NCBI RefSeq assembly: GCF_003545715.1
Contig: NZ_QVNU01000007.1
Span: 310,001 to 374,000, forward strand
Length of the DNA stretch: 64,000 nt
Direction of reading: 5' to 3'
From: Taibaiella koreensis
GTDB taxonomy: Bacteria > Bacteroidota > Bacteroidia > Chitinophagales > Chitinophagaceae
Under the pieces are notes generated by a model that was not told the DNA's origin, did no database searches, and was given only the letters and a program-made list of their open reading frames with translations. Positions 17,367 to 26,788 of this stretch are shown here, in pieces. The position numbers and the translations under genes are program-made. The number at the start of each line of letters is the position of its first letter. Within the stretch, counting starts at the first letter, position 1.

Positions 17367-18080
17367 CTAGCGGAAATGCTTCAGGTAATAAACAATACCA
17401 CTTTCATCTTCGATCACGAGCTCGCTATCGCTAAGCCGCCACACCTTGATCTTATGTTCCTTTTGCGCAGCATCGGCAACTACCAGGTCGGAAGCTTCTG
17501 CCTTTATTATCGTATACAAAGGTCCGGTCCCTTGCCCGCCGGAAACGGTACCAATGGCCTTTTCCCCGGTAGCTTCGCCTGTCTTCAATCCCTTGATCAG
17601 GGTGCTGTAATCGATCTTAGGCAGCGGGCCGTTTTTGCCTTTGCGTTTGTACACCTCCCAGCTTCCCCGGAGTAGGGTCATATCGATCGCACTTACCGGC
17701 TGCGCCGGCAGATCGATGGCTGCTTTGCCGGCGGCAGCGTCTGCTGCCGACAAGTCCCGGGCTTCCCTGCTGAACACGTGGATGAATTCCTCATCCCGCA
17801 GACGGATCTCATTGTTGGTTTGCTTATCGATGCCATAGGTGAGTGCGCCCATATCCAGGAGGTCGTTCTGTATGGTTCCTTTGTAAAGAAAAGATCCCCG
17901 GCGCATGTTCAGGCTTTCTTTGGTGATATCGGAAAGACGCAGGGTATCGGTATAGGCTACCGCTTTCTGCTTCAGGTTTAGTCTCTGGGTCTCTTTCCAG
18001 CGATCGGAAAGGCTTTCCTGGGCATGCAATAAAGGCTGGGTGACGAGGGATAACAGACAAAAAGTAAGTAAGGGCTTCAT
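17367..18080 (-). CDS. Exported hypothetical protein
   Basis: About 237 aa from ATG 18080; the TTG at 18089 adds only three residues. The signal peptide is MKPLLTFCLLSLVTQPLLHA. The mature part is rich in Lys and Asp. The central segment MTLLRGSWEVYKRKGKNGPL and the C-terminal KVWRLSDSELVIEDESGIVYYL resemble lipocalin-like 'remaining activity' strands (WxxxxxxLxLxDxxGxxYYLK) found in small Bacteroidota exported proteins. Function unknown. Monocistronic, divergent from the M13 peptidase. Confidence 0.75.
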   Translation of the reverse strand: MKPLLTFCLLSLVTQPLLHAQESLSDRWKETQRLNLKQKAVAYTDTLRLSDITKESLNMRRGSFLYKGTIQNDLLDMGALTYGIDKQTNNEIRLRDEEFIHVFSREARDLSAADAAAGKAAIDLPAQPVSAIDMTLLRGSWEVYKRKGKNGPLPKIDYSTLIKGLKTGEATGEKAIGTVSGGQGTGPLYTIIKAEASDLVVADAAQKEHKIKVWRLSDSELVIEDESGIVYYLKHFR

Positions 18081-18175
18081 AGGATGCAATGTTTGTAGAC
18101 AAAACAGGGTAATGCAAAAATTGTTCCAAAAAACCTCACTTCATCCGGGGGAGGAAATGGTTGGGCAGGAAATTT

Positions 18176-18183
18176 TATCTTTG
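18176..18183 (+). promoter_or_regulatory. -7 promoter element (TATCTTTG)
   Basis: Exact match to the Bacteroidota -7 consensus TAnnTTTG, 44 bases before the M13 peptidase ATG. No well-spaced TTTG is seen upstream. Confidence 0.45.
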
Positions 18184-18227
18184 GCGGGCATAATCTTATC
18201 GTTTCAAACGTAAAACCAGATAATTAA

Positions 18228-20279
18228 ATGATCAAGCAAGTTCTGTCTGTTGCCTGTGGTTCGGCCCTATTGTTTGCTGCCGCTTGCAACAGTCACCACG
18301 ACGAAGCCGATGTCAACAAAAAGACCGGCGATATACTTAAAGCCAATCTCGATACGACGGTTAACCCCGTTAACGATTTCTTTGACTATGCCAATGGCGG
18401 TTGGATCAAGACCCATCCGATCCCCGATGAACAAAAAAGCTGGGGTATTGCCTACCTGGTGCAGGAGGATCTTTACAACCGGTTGAAGACGATCAATGAG
18501 CAGGCAGTGGCAAAGGCGGATAATGCCACGGCAAAAAAGATCGCAGCTTTTTGGAAAAGCGGTATGGATTCAGCCTGTATCAACAAGCAGGGCATGACTG
18601 CCATTCAGCCTGAGCTGCAGCTGATCGACCAGATCAAAAGCAAGGAAGATGTGCTGGCAGTAGCGGCTAAGCTTAACGTCATGGGCATAGGCGTCATGTT
18701 TGGTAACTATGTAGGACAAGACGACATGAACAGCGAAAAAATGGCCATGATGCTGGTACAGGGTGGTCTGGGACTGCCCAACAGGGATTATTATTTCAAC
18801 ATGGACGATCGTACCAAAAAGATAAGAGACGCCTATCCCGGCCATATCGAACGTATGTTCAACCTGGCCGCCCTGGCGCCCATCACCGAAACCAAAACGA
18901 AAAGCCAGGGCATTGTGCGGCTGGAAACCCGTCTGGCCAAAGCCAGCCGCAAGCTGGAAGACCTCCGTGATCCGTATAAGAACTACAACAAGGTTGCCGT
19001 ATCGGCGCTAGGCAAGCTGACACCGGATATCGACTGGCAAAAGTGGCTCCCGATGATGGGCGTCAACAAACTGGATACCGTGATCGTGGGACAGCCCGAG
19101 TTCTTTAAAGAGCTGAATGCTGCCTTGCTGTCAGAAAGTATCGATGTATGGAAGGACTACCTGAAATGGAATGTGATCAACGATCTGGCGCCTTACCTGA
19201 GCGCTGAGGTGGAGCAGGCCAATTTCTCTTTCTATGGCCAGATGCTTAGCGGCGCCAAAAAGCAGAAGCCCCGTTGGAAAAGAGTACTGGATGAAGAAGA
19301 AAAAGCAATGGGCGAAGCACTGGGTCAGCTTTTCGTAAAAGAATACTTCAACGAAAAAGCTAAGAAGCGTTACAGCGATATGGTAGAAGACATTCGCGAA
19401 GCGTTGAAGGACCGCATTAAAAAGCTGGACTGGATGAGCGAGGGTACCAAGGAGAAAGCGCTCGTAAAGCTGGCGAAGATGAAGAAAAAGGTAGGCTACC
19501 CCGATAAGTGGAAAGACTTCTCCGCTATGGAGATTAAAGACCAGGCCTATGTACGCAATGTGATCGCCGCCCGCGAATGGTGGCATCGCTATGAGATCAA
19601 TAAGCTGGGTAAACCTGTCGATCGCGAGGAATGGGATATGACGCCGCAAACCTACAACGCTTACTACAATCCCTCCAACAATGAGATCGTATTGCCTGCG
19701 GGCATCTTTACCGTACCGGGCAAGCGCGATGAAGAGCTGGACGATGCCCTGGTATACGGCTATGCGGCCGCCTCTACCATCGGGCACGAGATCACACATG
19801 GCTTCGACGACCAGGGACGCCAGTATGATGAGAATGGCAACCTGAAGAACTGGTGGACCAAAGAAGACGAAACGAAGTTTAATACCAGAGCAGCGGTAAT
19901 GATCAAACAGTTCAACGCCTATATTCCGGTAGACAGCCAGCATATTAACGGTAGCGCTACCCTGGGCGAGAATATCGCCGACCTTGGCGGCGTGCTGCTG
20001 GGCTGGGATGCATTTATCAAAAAAGAGCAGTATAAAAAGGGAGAAAAAATTGCCGGCCTGGATCCGGGACAACGGTTCTTCCTGGGCTATTCGTTGGGTT
20101 GGCTGTACAGTTTCCGTAAAGAATCGCTGGCGCAGCAATTGCTTACCGATGTGCATTCACCTGCCAAATACAGGGTAAATGGTCCGTTCTCCGATGTAGA
20201 TGCTTTCTACAAAGTGTTCAGCGTAAAACCAGGCGACGGCATGTACATTGCCGATAGTCTGAGGGTGCGGATATGGTAA
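18228..20279 (+). CDS. M13-family metallopeptidase lipoprotein (neprilysin/PepO-like)
   Basis: 683 aa. The N-terminal lipobox LFAAAC indicates a lipoprotein. The zinc site HEITH is at about 520-524 (GHEITHGFDDQGRQYD), and the third ligand Glu581 lies in ENIADLGG. NAYYNPSNNEIVLPAGI and the C-terminal SPAKYRVNGPFSDVDAFYKVF are standard M13 segments, and CAD-like substrate contacts are replaced by RVRIW at the end. Full length for the family. It degrades peptides of limited size in the periplasm or at the surface. Confidence 0.96.
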   Translation: MIKQVLSVACGSALLFAAACNSHHDEADVNKKTGDILKANLDTTVNPVNDFFDYANGGWIKTHPIPDEQKSWGIAYLVQEDLYNRLKTINEQAVAKADNATAKKIAAFWKSGMDSACINKQGMTAIQPELQLIDQIKSKEDVLAVAAKLNVMGIGVMFGNYVGQDDMNSEKMAMMLVQGGLGLPNRDYYFNMDDRTKKIRDAYPGHIERMFNLAALAPITETKTKSQGIVRLETRLAKASRKLEDLRDPYKNYNKVAVSALGKLTPDIDWQKWLPMMGVNKLDTVIVGQPEFFKELNAALLSESIDVWKDYLKWNVINDLAPYLSAEVEQANFSFYGQMLSGAKKQKPRWKRVLDEEEKAMGEALGQLFVKEYFNEKAKKRYSDMVEDIREALKDRIKKLDWMSEGTKEKALVKLAKMKKKVGYPDKWKDFSAMEIKDQAYVRNVIAAREWWHRYEINKLGKPVDREEWDMTPQTYNAYYNPSNNEIVLPAGIFTVPGKRDEELDDALVYGYAAASTIGHEITHGFDDQGRQYDENGNLKNWWTKEDETKFNTRAAVMIKQFNAYIPVDSQHINGSATLGENIADLGGVLLGWDAFIKKEQYKKGEKIAGLDPGQRFFLGYSLGWLYSFRKESLAQQLLTDVHSPAKYRVNGPFSDVDAFYKVFSVKPGDGMYIADSLRVRIW

Positions 20280-20328
20280 TCTAAAAAATGCCTTAAAATA
20301 GGTGGAATGGCTCTGGCCGCTCCGGACA

Positions 20329-20364
20329 ACAGCGGGAAGCACATGTGCTTCCCGCTGTTTTTTT
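20329..20364 (+). terminator. Intrinsic terminator after the M13 peptidase
   Basis: A 30-base perfect palindrome (20329-20358) is followed by a T-run, about 50 bases past the stop at 20279. Confidence 0.9.
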
Positions 20365-20506
20365 GCTGACAATTAGTTGACAATTGACACATATGCTGCA
20401 TTTTGATTAAATAAAGGGGGCTGTATGTTAGTCGGCTGGAACGCTGTTAACGAAATGATTAACATTTACATAATCCAGGCTTAGCATTAAGAAAATACTA
20501 CACATC

Positions 20507-20514
20507 TAGTTTCG
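20507..20514 (+). promoter_or_regulatory. Variant -7 promoter element (TAGTTTCG)
   Basis: It lies 9 bases before the ATG of the 1256-aa protein. The form TA[C/G]TTTCG recurs before other genes here (38695, 51051). Confidence 0.35.
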
Positions 20515-20523
20515 CCGCACAAA

Positions 20524-23500
20524 ATGACATACATGAAGACCAATTTGACAAGCATGTTGTCCGGCCTCGGTTGCCTGGGTCTTGCCCTTATGATGCCTAC
20601 GCGCAGCCAGGGACAGATCAACCTGTTGCAGGACTACAAAAATTACACCTCTGCGCCTATCGGCACTTTCCAGGGGATCAATTTCCGGGAAGGCGGCTTT
20701 TCCACGCTGTATCCTATTCCGGGTACCGATGGAAAGGAATTCTGGACCTGCTCCGATCGTGGTGTAAACATCGATTGTGCCAGCGCTAACCCTACCGGCT
20801 GCACACCCACTTACGACAAGATGTTTAGCTTTCCCGGCTATGCGCCCAAGATCCATCGCATCCGTATCGAAGGTGATTCGGTGCGTATCCTGCGCTCTAT
20901 TACCATGAAGCGTCCCGGCGGCGCCAATGCTACCGGCGTGATGAACCCTACGGGCTTCGGTAGCACCGCGACTGAGCTGGCTTCTACCGACACCGTAATG
21001 AATTGTGCGAACTTCAGTTCAAAAGTAGCTGCAAAAGATATATGGGCTATCGATCCCGAAGCATTGGTGGTCGATAAGGACGGTAATTTTTACGTATCGG
21101 AAGAAAATGGTCCCACCATCTGGAAGCTAAACCCTAATGGCGTTGTGATCAAGCGTTACAGCCCTTATGCCAACCTGCCCGGCGCACAGCCACAGGATGT
21201 GCAGATCGATAGCATATACAAATACCGCAAAAACAATCGTGGCTTTGAAGCGATGGCGATTGCACCCAATGGCAAACTATATGTGCTTATCCAGAGCCCG
21301 CTGCTGAACCCTACTACGGCTGTTGGTGAAAACACCCGTATACACCGTCTGCTGGAGATCGACCCGGCTACCAATGCACAGCGTATGCTGGTGTACCTGA
21401 ACGATGGCATCATTGGTACCGGCGCCAACCAGATTCGCCTGCGCGACTGGAAGGTCGGCGATATGGCCGCGATCAACGACAGCACCTTGCTGGTGATCGA
21501 AGCTGCACTGAGAGGCACCACCGATATCAAACGCATTTATAAGATCAATATCAACAATGCTACGCCGGTGAACTCGGGCCTTTACGGCGGCCAGACACTG
21601 GAAGCGCTGGTAGATTCTGCCGGCCTGGCTTTCCAGGGTATCAACGCGGTGAAGAAGACGCTGTTCCTGGACCTGAATGCCAACGGCTGGCCTTCAAGCC
21701 TGGAAAAATCAGAAGGCCTGGCCATCATCAATGATAGCACCATCGTTGTATGTAACGATAACGACTTCGGCCAGGTATCGCCTGCGGCCAACGGTATCGC
21801 TACTGCTACGGGCTACCTGTCGCATGTACTTAAATACGGTCTGCAGGGCAACAACAAGCTGCAGAACTTCAACTTCCTCACACCTACGCTCAGCCAGGGC
21901 CGCACTGCTACTGCCAGCAGCCAGGCGCCTTACCTGGTACCCACAATGCCTGGCATGCAGTTTACTTCGCTTATCTCTGCAGGTGATGTGGTAAATGGTT
22001 ATAAAATGGTAGGTGTACCCGATGGTCTGGGCGCTTTCGACAACAACGACGGCACCTTTACGCTGCTCATGAACCACGAGCTGGGCAACACTTCCGGCGT
22101 AGTACGGGCGCACGGTTCTACAGGCGCATTCGTATCCAAATGGGTGATCAACAAATCGGACCTCACCGTACTAAGCGGTTCCGACCTCATCCAGACGATC
22201 AAGCTATGGAACCCGCTTACATCAAGCTATATCACTTACAACGGTTCTTTCCCTACTTCCGCCGCAGCGCTCGGTCGCTTCTGTTCTGCTGACCTGGCGC
22301 CGGTTTCGGCTTATTTCAACAGTGCCAGCGGTAAGGGTACACAGGCCCGCATCTTTATGAATGGTGAAGAGAGCGGTAACGAAGGACGCGGTTTTGCACA
22401 CATCGCCACCGGTCCCGAAGCCGGCACTTCCTATGAGTTGCCTTCGCTGGGTAAGTTCTCCTGGGAAAACTCTGTAGCCAATCCCCAGGCCAGCGACAAA
22501 ACCATCGTGGCCGGCATGGATGATGCTACTCCCGGACAGGTATATTTCTACATCGGCAACAAAAGCACTACCGGCAACGAGATCGAGAAAGCCGGTCTGA
22601 GCAATGGTAAGCTGTACAGCGTGGCGGTAAGCAATATGCTGGTAGAAACCAATGCCAGTGTACCTACGCCCAATACTGCTTTCAACATGGTCGACCTGGG
22701 CGATGTGAAGAATATGACCGGTTCTACACTCAATACCAACAGTAACAACGCCGGCGTAACCAATTTCCTGCGTCCCGAAGATGGCGCCTGGGATCCCAAC
22801 AACCATAACGACTTTTACTTTGCGACCACCAATGCTTTCAACAACAACAGCCGTCTGTGGAAGCTTCACTTCAATAACCTCGACAGTCTTGAGAATGGCG
22901 GTACCATTACCGCGGTGCTCGAAGGAAATGAAGGACAACAGATGCTGGACAATATCACCATCGACAACTCCGGCCACGTACTGCTGGTTGAAGACGTAGG
23001 CGGTAACGCGCACCTCGGCAAAATATGGCAGTATACCATCGCTACCGATGAATTTGTACAGATCGGTGCACACGATAGCACACGCTTCCTCAATGGCAGC
23101 GCTAACTTCCTGACCCAGGACGAAGAAGCTTCCGGTATCCTGGATGCACAGGCTATTCTCGGCCCCGGTAAGTTCCTGGTAGTAGATCAGGCGCATTACA
23201 GTATCCCGGGCGAGGTAGTAGAAGGTGGTCAGCTGCTGGTGTTCAACAACCTGGCTTCCGCTGCTGCCGTATCGGAAATGAACGTGACCGGAAATGGTAT
23301 CGACATCGCTGCCGGCGACAATACGCCTGCTGTGGCCGATAATACCGACTATGGTAATATTAACGCAACGCAATCGCTCACCAGGACCTTCCGTATACAC
23401 AATGCGGGTCCGGGCAACCTGATGGTAAACGGCGTTAGCTTCAGCGGCGCTCAGGCGGCCGACTTCAGCCTTGCCGGTGGTACTTTCCCCATGACCATTG

Positions 23501-24294
23501 CAGCAAATGGTTCCGACAGCATTCGTGTAACCTTCACGCCTGCTGCCGACGGTCTGCGCAGCGCGATCCTGAACATCGCCAATAACGATTACGATGAAAG
23601 CAATTATAGCTTTGCGCTGAAAGGTAACGGCGTATCGCCCGATATCGTGGTGAAAGGCAATAACCTGGCGATCATGAACGGTGATCCTACGCCCGGAACC
23701 GCAAACAATACCGATTTTGGCGCGATTGTGAAGAATACGACCACCACGAAAACCTTTGTGATCCAGAATACCGGTACCGGTAAGCTTACCGTGTCGGGTA
23801 TTGCCTTCAGCGGTAGCAATGCAGCCGAGTTTAGTCTTGTATCTGCACCCGGCTTCCCGCTGGTGATCCCGGCCAACGATACACAGACCATAACCGTGAA
23901 ATTTGCTCCCGTAGCCGCGGGTATCCGTATGGCTACGCTGGCGGTAGCCAACGACGATGCCAATGATGGCGCCTATAGCTTTGCCCTGCAGGGTATCGCT
24001 TCAGAGCCGGTAGGCGTTAACGGGGTGTCTGGCATCAGTGGTATGGTGAAGCTGTATCCCAATCCGGCCCGCAACGAAGCTACCCTTGCACTGAACCTGG
24101 TGAAAGAGCAACGCATGATCATCAGCATGTTCGATATCCAGGGTAAGCAAGTAATGCCTGCGATCGACCGCAAGTTTGGAGCCGGTGAGCAAAGCCTGCG
24201 TCTGGATATTGCCGGTATCGAAGACGGTGTCTATTTTGTACAGCTGGCCTCCGAGCAGGATGCCGTGAAGCTGAAGCTTGTGGTAAAACACTAA
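20524..24294 (+). CDS. Large T9SS cargo: phytase-like propeller + PhoX-like domain + two choice-of-anchor D domains
   Basis: 1256 aa; ATG 20524, or three codons later at 20533. A signal peptide is followed by an esterase/phytase-like propeller (about 50-420): GGFSTLYPIPGTDGKEFWTC, DPEALVVDKDGNFYVSEENG, GFEAMAIAPNGKLYVL, EKSEGLAIINDSTIVVCNDN. A second part (about 450-930) has PhoX/DUF839-like features: GAFDNNDGTFTLLMNHELGN, ARIFMNGEESGNEG, WENSVANP, FLRPEDGAWDP. Two ~100-residue choice-of-anchor D repeats follow (IAAGDNTPAVADNTDYGNI and MNGDPTPGTANNTDFGAI open them). A T9SS type A sorting domain ends the protein (VKLYPNPARNEATLAL, GVYFVQLASE). Probably an extracellular phosphoesterase, judged by fold only. 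The haem peroxidase gene follows after 138 bases. Confidence 0.87.
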   Translation: MTYMKTNLTSMLSGLGCLGLALMMPTRSQGQINLLQDYKNYTSAPIGTFQGINFREGGFSTLYPIPGTDGKEFWTCSDRGVNIDCASANPTGCTPTYDKMFSFPGYAPKIHRIRIEGDSVRILRSITMKRPGGANATGVMNPTGFGSTATELASTDTVMNCANFSSKVAAKDIWAIDPEALVVDKDGNFYVSEENGPTIWKLNPNGVVIKRYSPYANLPGAQPQDVQIDSIYKYRKNNRGFEAMAIAPNGKLYVLIQSPLLNPTTAVGENTRIHRLLEIDPATNAQRMLVYLNDGIIGTGANQIRLRDWKVGDMAAINDSTLLVIEAALRGTTDIKRIYKININNATPVNSGLYGGQTLEALVDSAGLAFQGINAVKKTLFLDLNANGWPSSLEKSEGLAIINDSTIVVCNDNDFGQVSPAANGIATATGYLSHVLKYGLQGNNKLQNFNFLTPTLSQGRTATASSQAPYLVPTMPGMQFTSLISAGDVVNGYKMVGVPDGLGAFDNNDGTFTLLMNHELGNTSGVVRAHGSTGAFVSKWVINKSDLTVLSGSDLIQTIKLWNPLTSSYITYNGSFPTSAAALGRFCSADLAPVSAYFNSASGKGTQARIFMNGEESGNEGRGFAHIATGPEAGTSYELPSLGKFSWENSVANPQASDKTIVAGMDDATPGQVYFYIGNKSTTGNEIEKAGLSNGKLYSVAVSNMLVETNASVPTPNTAFNMVDLGDVKNMTGSTLNTNSNNAGVTNFLRPEDGAWDPNNHNDFYFATTNAFNNNSRLWKLHFNNLDSLENGGTITAVLEGNEGQQMLDNITIDNSGHVLLVEDVGGNAHLGKIWQYTIATDEFVQIGAHDSTRFLNGSANFLTQDEEASGILDAQAILGPGKFLVVDQAHYSIPGEVVEGGQLLVFNNLASAAAVSEMNVTGNGIDIAAGDNTPAVADNTDYGNINATQSLTRTFRIHNAGPGNLMVNGVSFSGAQAADFSLAGGTFPMTIAANGSDSIRVTFTPAADGLRSAILNIANNDYDESNYSFALKGNGVSPDIVVKGNNLAIMNGDPTPGTANNTDFGAIVKNTTTTKTFVIQNTGTGKLTVSGIAFSGSNAAEFSLVSAPGFPLVIPANDTQTITVKFAPVAAGIRMATLAVANDDANDGAYSFALQGIASEPVGVNGVSGISGMVKLYPNPARNEATLALNLVKEQRMIISMFDIQGKQVMPAIDRKFGAGEQSLRLDIAGIEDGVYFVQLASEQDAVKLKLVVKH

Positions 24295-24432
24295 GCCGGT
24301 AATCAATAAAATGGCTTTAAATGCAGCCGTAATAATACTCAAACAGGGTGTGCCGGAACCACCGGTACACCCGTTTGAATTAACAAAAGAACAGGACCCA
24401 CCGGGTGCTGCTGTGCCAAAGCCTTGTGCGAT

Positions 24433-26358
24433 ATGAATCGGAAAATTACATTGTTTGCCTTAATTGCCCTTTCCGCTGTTTTCCTGTTCTCCTTCAACAA
24501 CAGCAGCCCCACCAATGCATACACATTGACTTACTACAGGTATGTCAATGCGCTTACAGCAGGAGAAGAGGCGCTGCAGGAATTGATCCGGCACAGCGAC
24601 CTGGACAAGGAGGCGGATGTGCGGCAGATCGGCGCGGCAATACAATTGTGTCGCAGCCGTATGAAAGCGGCTGATTTCTGGCTGCGCTACCTGGAGCCCA
24701 TCAGCTATAAGAAGATCAACGGCCCTTTGCCGGTAGAGTGGGAGACGGAAGTTTTTGAAAAATTTGAGAAGCCCTACAAGCGCGATGGTGCGGGGCTTAC
24801 CTTGGCGGCCCAGTACCTCGAAGAGACGGATAAAAACAAGGATATCCTGGCGCGGCTGGTGGCAGAAGCAATAGCCATAATGCCGGTATACGGAGCCGAT
24901 TCCATTACGCGGAACCTGAGGGATCACCACCATTTTTTCTTATGCAACCGCCTGTTCCTGCTGAATCTTGCTGCCCTGTATACCACAGGCTTTGAATGTC
25001 CCGATACGGCAGCGATCATTCCCGAGCTCGGCACAATGCTGGAAGCGACTGACAGCATTTACCTGGCTTTCAATGAGAGCTACCCGGCAACACCTTTAAC
25101 AGATGAATACCTCCGGCTGTACCGGGACCTGAAAGCCTTCGTACACCGGCAGCCCAGGAGCTATAGCGTCTTCGATCATTTTACCTTTATCCGGGATTAT
25201 GTCAATCCGCTGTATCGCCTCAGCCAGCAGATGATCCTTCGCTATCGCGTAGCATCCCGGAGTATGGTCGATTATTCGCTCAATAAGGCGGCCGCTTCCA
25301 TTTTTGATAAGGCCGTTTACAATGGCTCCAATGCCAAGGGTCTTTTTCTACGGGTAAAAGATACGGCGGTACTAAACGAGATCGACAGGGTAGGGAAGCT
25401 GCTCTTTTACGATCCTATTCTTTCGGGCAATAACCTGCGCAGTTGCGCTTCCTGCCATAAGCCCACCGAATATTTTGCCGATGGACAGGGCCAGGCCAAT
25501 CTGCAGTTCAATCGCAAAGAATTGCTGCCCCGCAATACACCCTCGCTCATCAATGCACCATTCAATCACCTGCTGATGCTGGATGGCAGCCATATTACCC
25601 TGCAGAACCAGACACTGGCCGTGATGACCAATCCCCTGGAGATGGGTAGCGACGAGCAGAAAATACTGGAGAAAGTACTGAGCTGCGCCGACTACAAAAA
25701 AGCCTTTACCCGCCTGCTGGCCTATACACCCCAGGAGCCCGAGATCACACTGGAGCATATTTCTTCGGCAATCACCATGTACTATAGCAAGTTCAGCCGT
25801 TATTACGCACCTTTTGATGAGGCGATGGACGGAGGAAAAGCCTTGCCCGCCGATGCGATCGCAGGCTTTAATTTATTTATGAGCAAGGCGCAGTGTGCTA
25901 CCTGCCATTTTGTGCCCCAGTTCAATGGTGTAAAGCCACCTTTTGTAAGCTCGGAGTTTGAAGTGCTGGGCGTACCGGCCGATACGGCTTATCGCCAGTT
26001 GTCTCCCGACCCTGGCCGGTACAAAGTGAACCCGGCAAAGGAGACCCTGAATGCCTTTCGTACAGGTTCTATACGCAATGCAACGCATACAGCGCCTTAT
26101 ATGCACAATGGTATTTTTCGTACTATGAAGGAAGTCGTTGACTTCTACGACGCCGGTGGCGGCGCCGGTAAGGGGCTGCAGGTTGGCAACCAGACCCTGT
26201 CGTCCGATCAGCTGCATCTCAGCCCCCAAGAAAAGGAAAACCTGATCGCCTTTATAAAATCTCTGGACGAGCAGGTCGTCTTTGAAGCGCCGCCTGCAAA
26301 GTTGCCCCGTTCAAGGAACCCTGCCTTAAATCGTCGAAAAGTGGGTGGTGAATATTAA
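24433..26358 (+). CDS. Di-haem cytochrome c peroxidase/MauG-family protein with N-terminal extension
   Basis: About 641 aa from ATG 24433; a TTG at 24424 is in frame. The N-terminal signal is MNRKITLFALIALSAVFLF. The first ~290 mature residues are helical with no family I can name with certainty (imelysin-like is possible). The C-terminal half is a di-haem peroxidase: haem sites CASCH (338-342) and CATCH (488-492), plus LGKLLFYDPILSGN, RNTPSLINAP and FRTGSIRNATHTAPYMHNG. It reduces peroxide, or acts as a MauG-like oxidase, in the periplasm with electrons from a c-type cytochrome. The mono-haem cytochrome gene begins 22 bases downstream, an obvious partner. Confidence 0.88.
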   Translation: MNRKITLFALIALSAVFLFSFNNSSPTNAYTLTYYRYVNALTAGEEALQELIRHSDLDKEADVRQIGAAIQLCRSRMKAADFWLRYLEPISYKKINGPLPVEWETEVFEKFEKPYKRDGAGLTLAAQYLEETDKNKDILARLVAEAIAIMPVYGADSITRNLRDHHHFFLCNRLFLLNLAALYTTGFECPDTAAIIPELGTMLEATDSIYLAFNESYPATPLTDEYLRLYRDLKAFVHRQPRSYSVFDHFTFIRDYVNPLYRLSQQMILRYRVASRSMVDYSLNKAAASIFDKAVYNGSNAKGLFLRVKDTAVLNEIDRVGKLLFYDPILSGNNLRSCASCHKPTEYFADGQGQANLQFNRKELLPRNTPSLINAPFNHLLMLDGSHITLQNQTLAVMTNPLEMGSDEQKILEKVLSCADYKKAFTRLLAYTPQEPEITLEHISSAITMYYSKFSRYYAPFDEAMDGGKALPADAIAGFNLFMSKAQCATCHFVPQFNGVKPPFVSSEFEVLGVPADTAYRQLSPDPGRYKVNPAKETLNAFRTGSIRNATHTAPYMHNGIFRTMKEVVDFYDAGGGAGKGLQVGNQTLSSDQLHLSPQEKENLIAFIKSLDEQVVFEAPPAKLPRSRNPALNRRKVGGEY

Positions 26359-26380
26359 AAACAAAAATGAAGAACAGATC

Positions 26381-26788
26381 ATGAAGAAGCCGATTATTGT
26401 ATCTATAATGGCTATTGGCGCGGCCTTAGCAAGCACAAGCTCAATAGCTCAAAAGAAAAGCCCTAAGATCGATTATGTATTTCCCGATGCTATGGCGCAG
26501 CCGGTCAGGGACCAGTACCTGAAGCTTGCAGAGAAGGGGCGTGTGCTATATGAGCTCAGCTGTGCCAAATGCCACAACAGCCTGGTCAAGGGTAAGCTGC
26601 TTATCCCCGATTTTACGGAAGACCAGCTGGGAGCCTATTCTATCAGGGTAGCCAATCCCCGGCATGAAGAGCAGGTATCGGAAAGTAATGTATCGGCCGA
26701 AGAGCTGGCGCTCATCAGCACCTTCCTTACCTATAAGAAAAAGAATGAGCCCCTGCTGCTGATCAATAATGGTATTGCGCATCAGTAG
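26381..26788 (+). CDS. Small mono-haem cytochrome c
   Basis: About 135 aa from ATG 26381; the open frame upstream overlaps the peroxidase end. The signal peptide ends near SSIAQ. One haem motif, CAKCH, lies at 61-65, followed by a short C-terminal region with a possible Met-free distal side (no clear second ligand apart from late His residues). It lies 22 bases after the di-haem peroxidase and probably feeds or receives electrons from it. Confidence 0.85.
   Translation: MKKPIIVSIMAIGAALASTSSIAQKKSPKIDYVFPDAMAQPVRDQYLKLAEKGRVLYELSCAKCHNSLVKGKLLIPDFTEDQLGAYSIRVANPRHEEQVSESNVSAEELALISTFLTYKKKNEPLLLINNGIAHQ

Noticed and set aside
19131-20156. 341-aa minus-strand ORF opposite the M13 peptidase
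   Set aside because: Antisense shadow of a fully conserved peptidase gene.
22222-23400. 392-aa minus-strand ORF inside the 1256-aa cargo gene
   Set aside because: Antisense shadow; the plus frame has signal peptide, domains and sorting tail.
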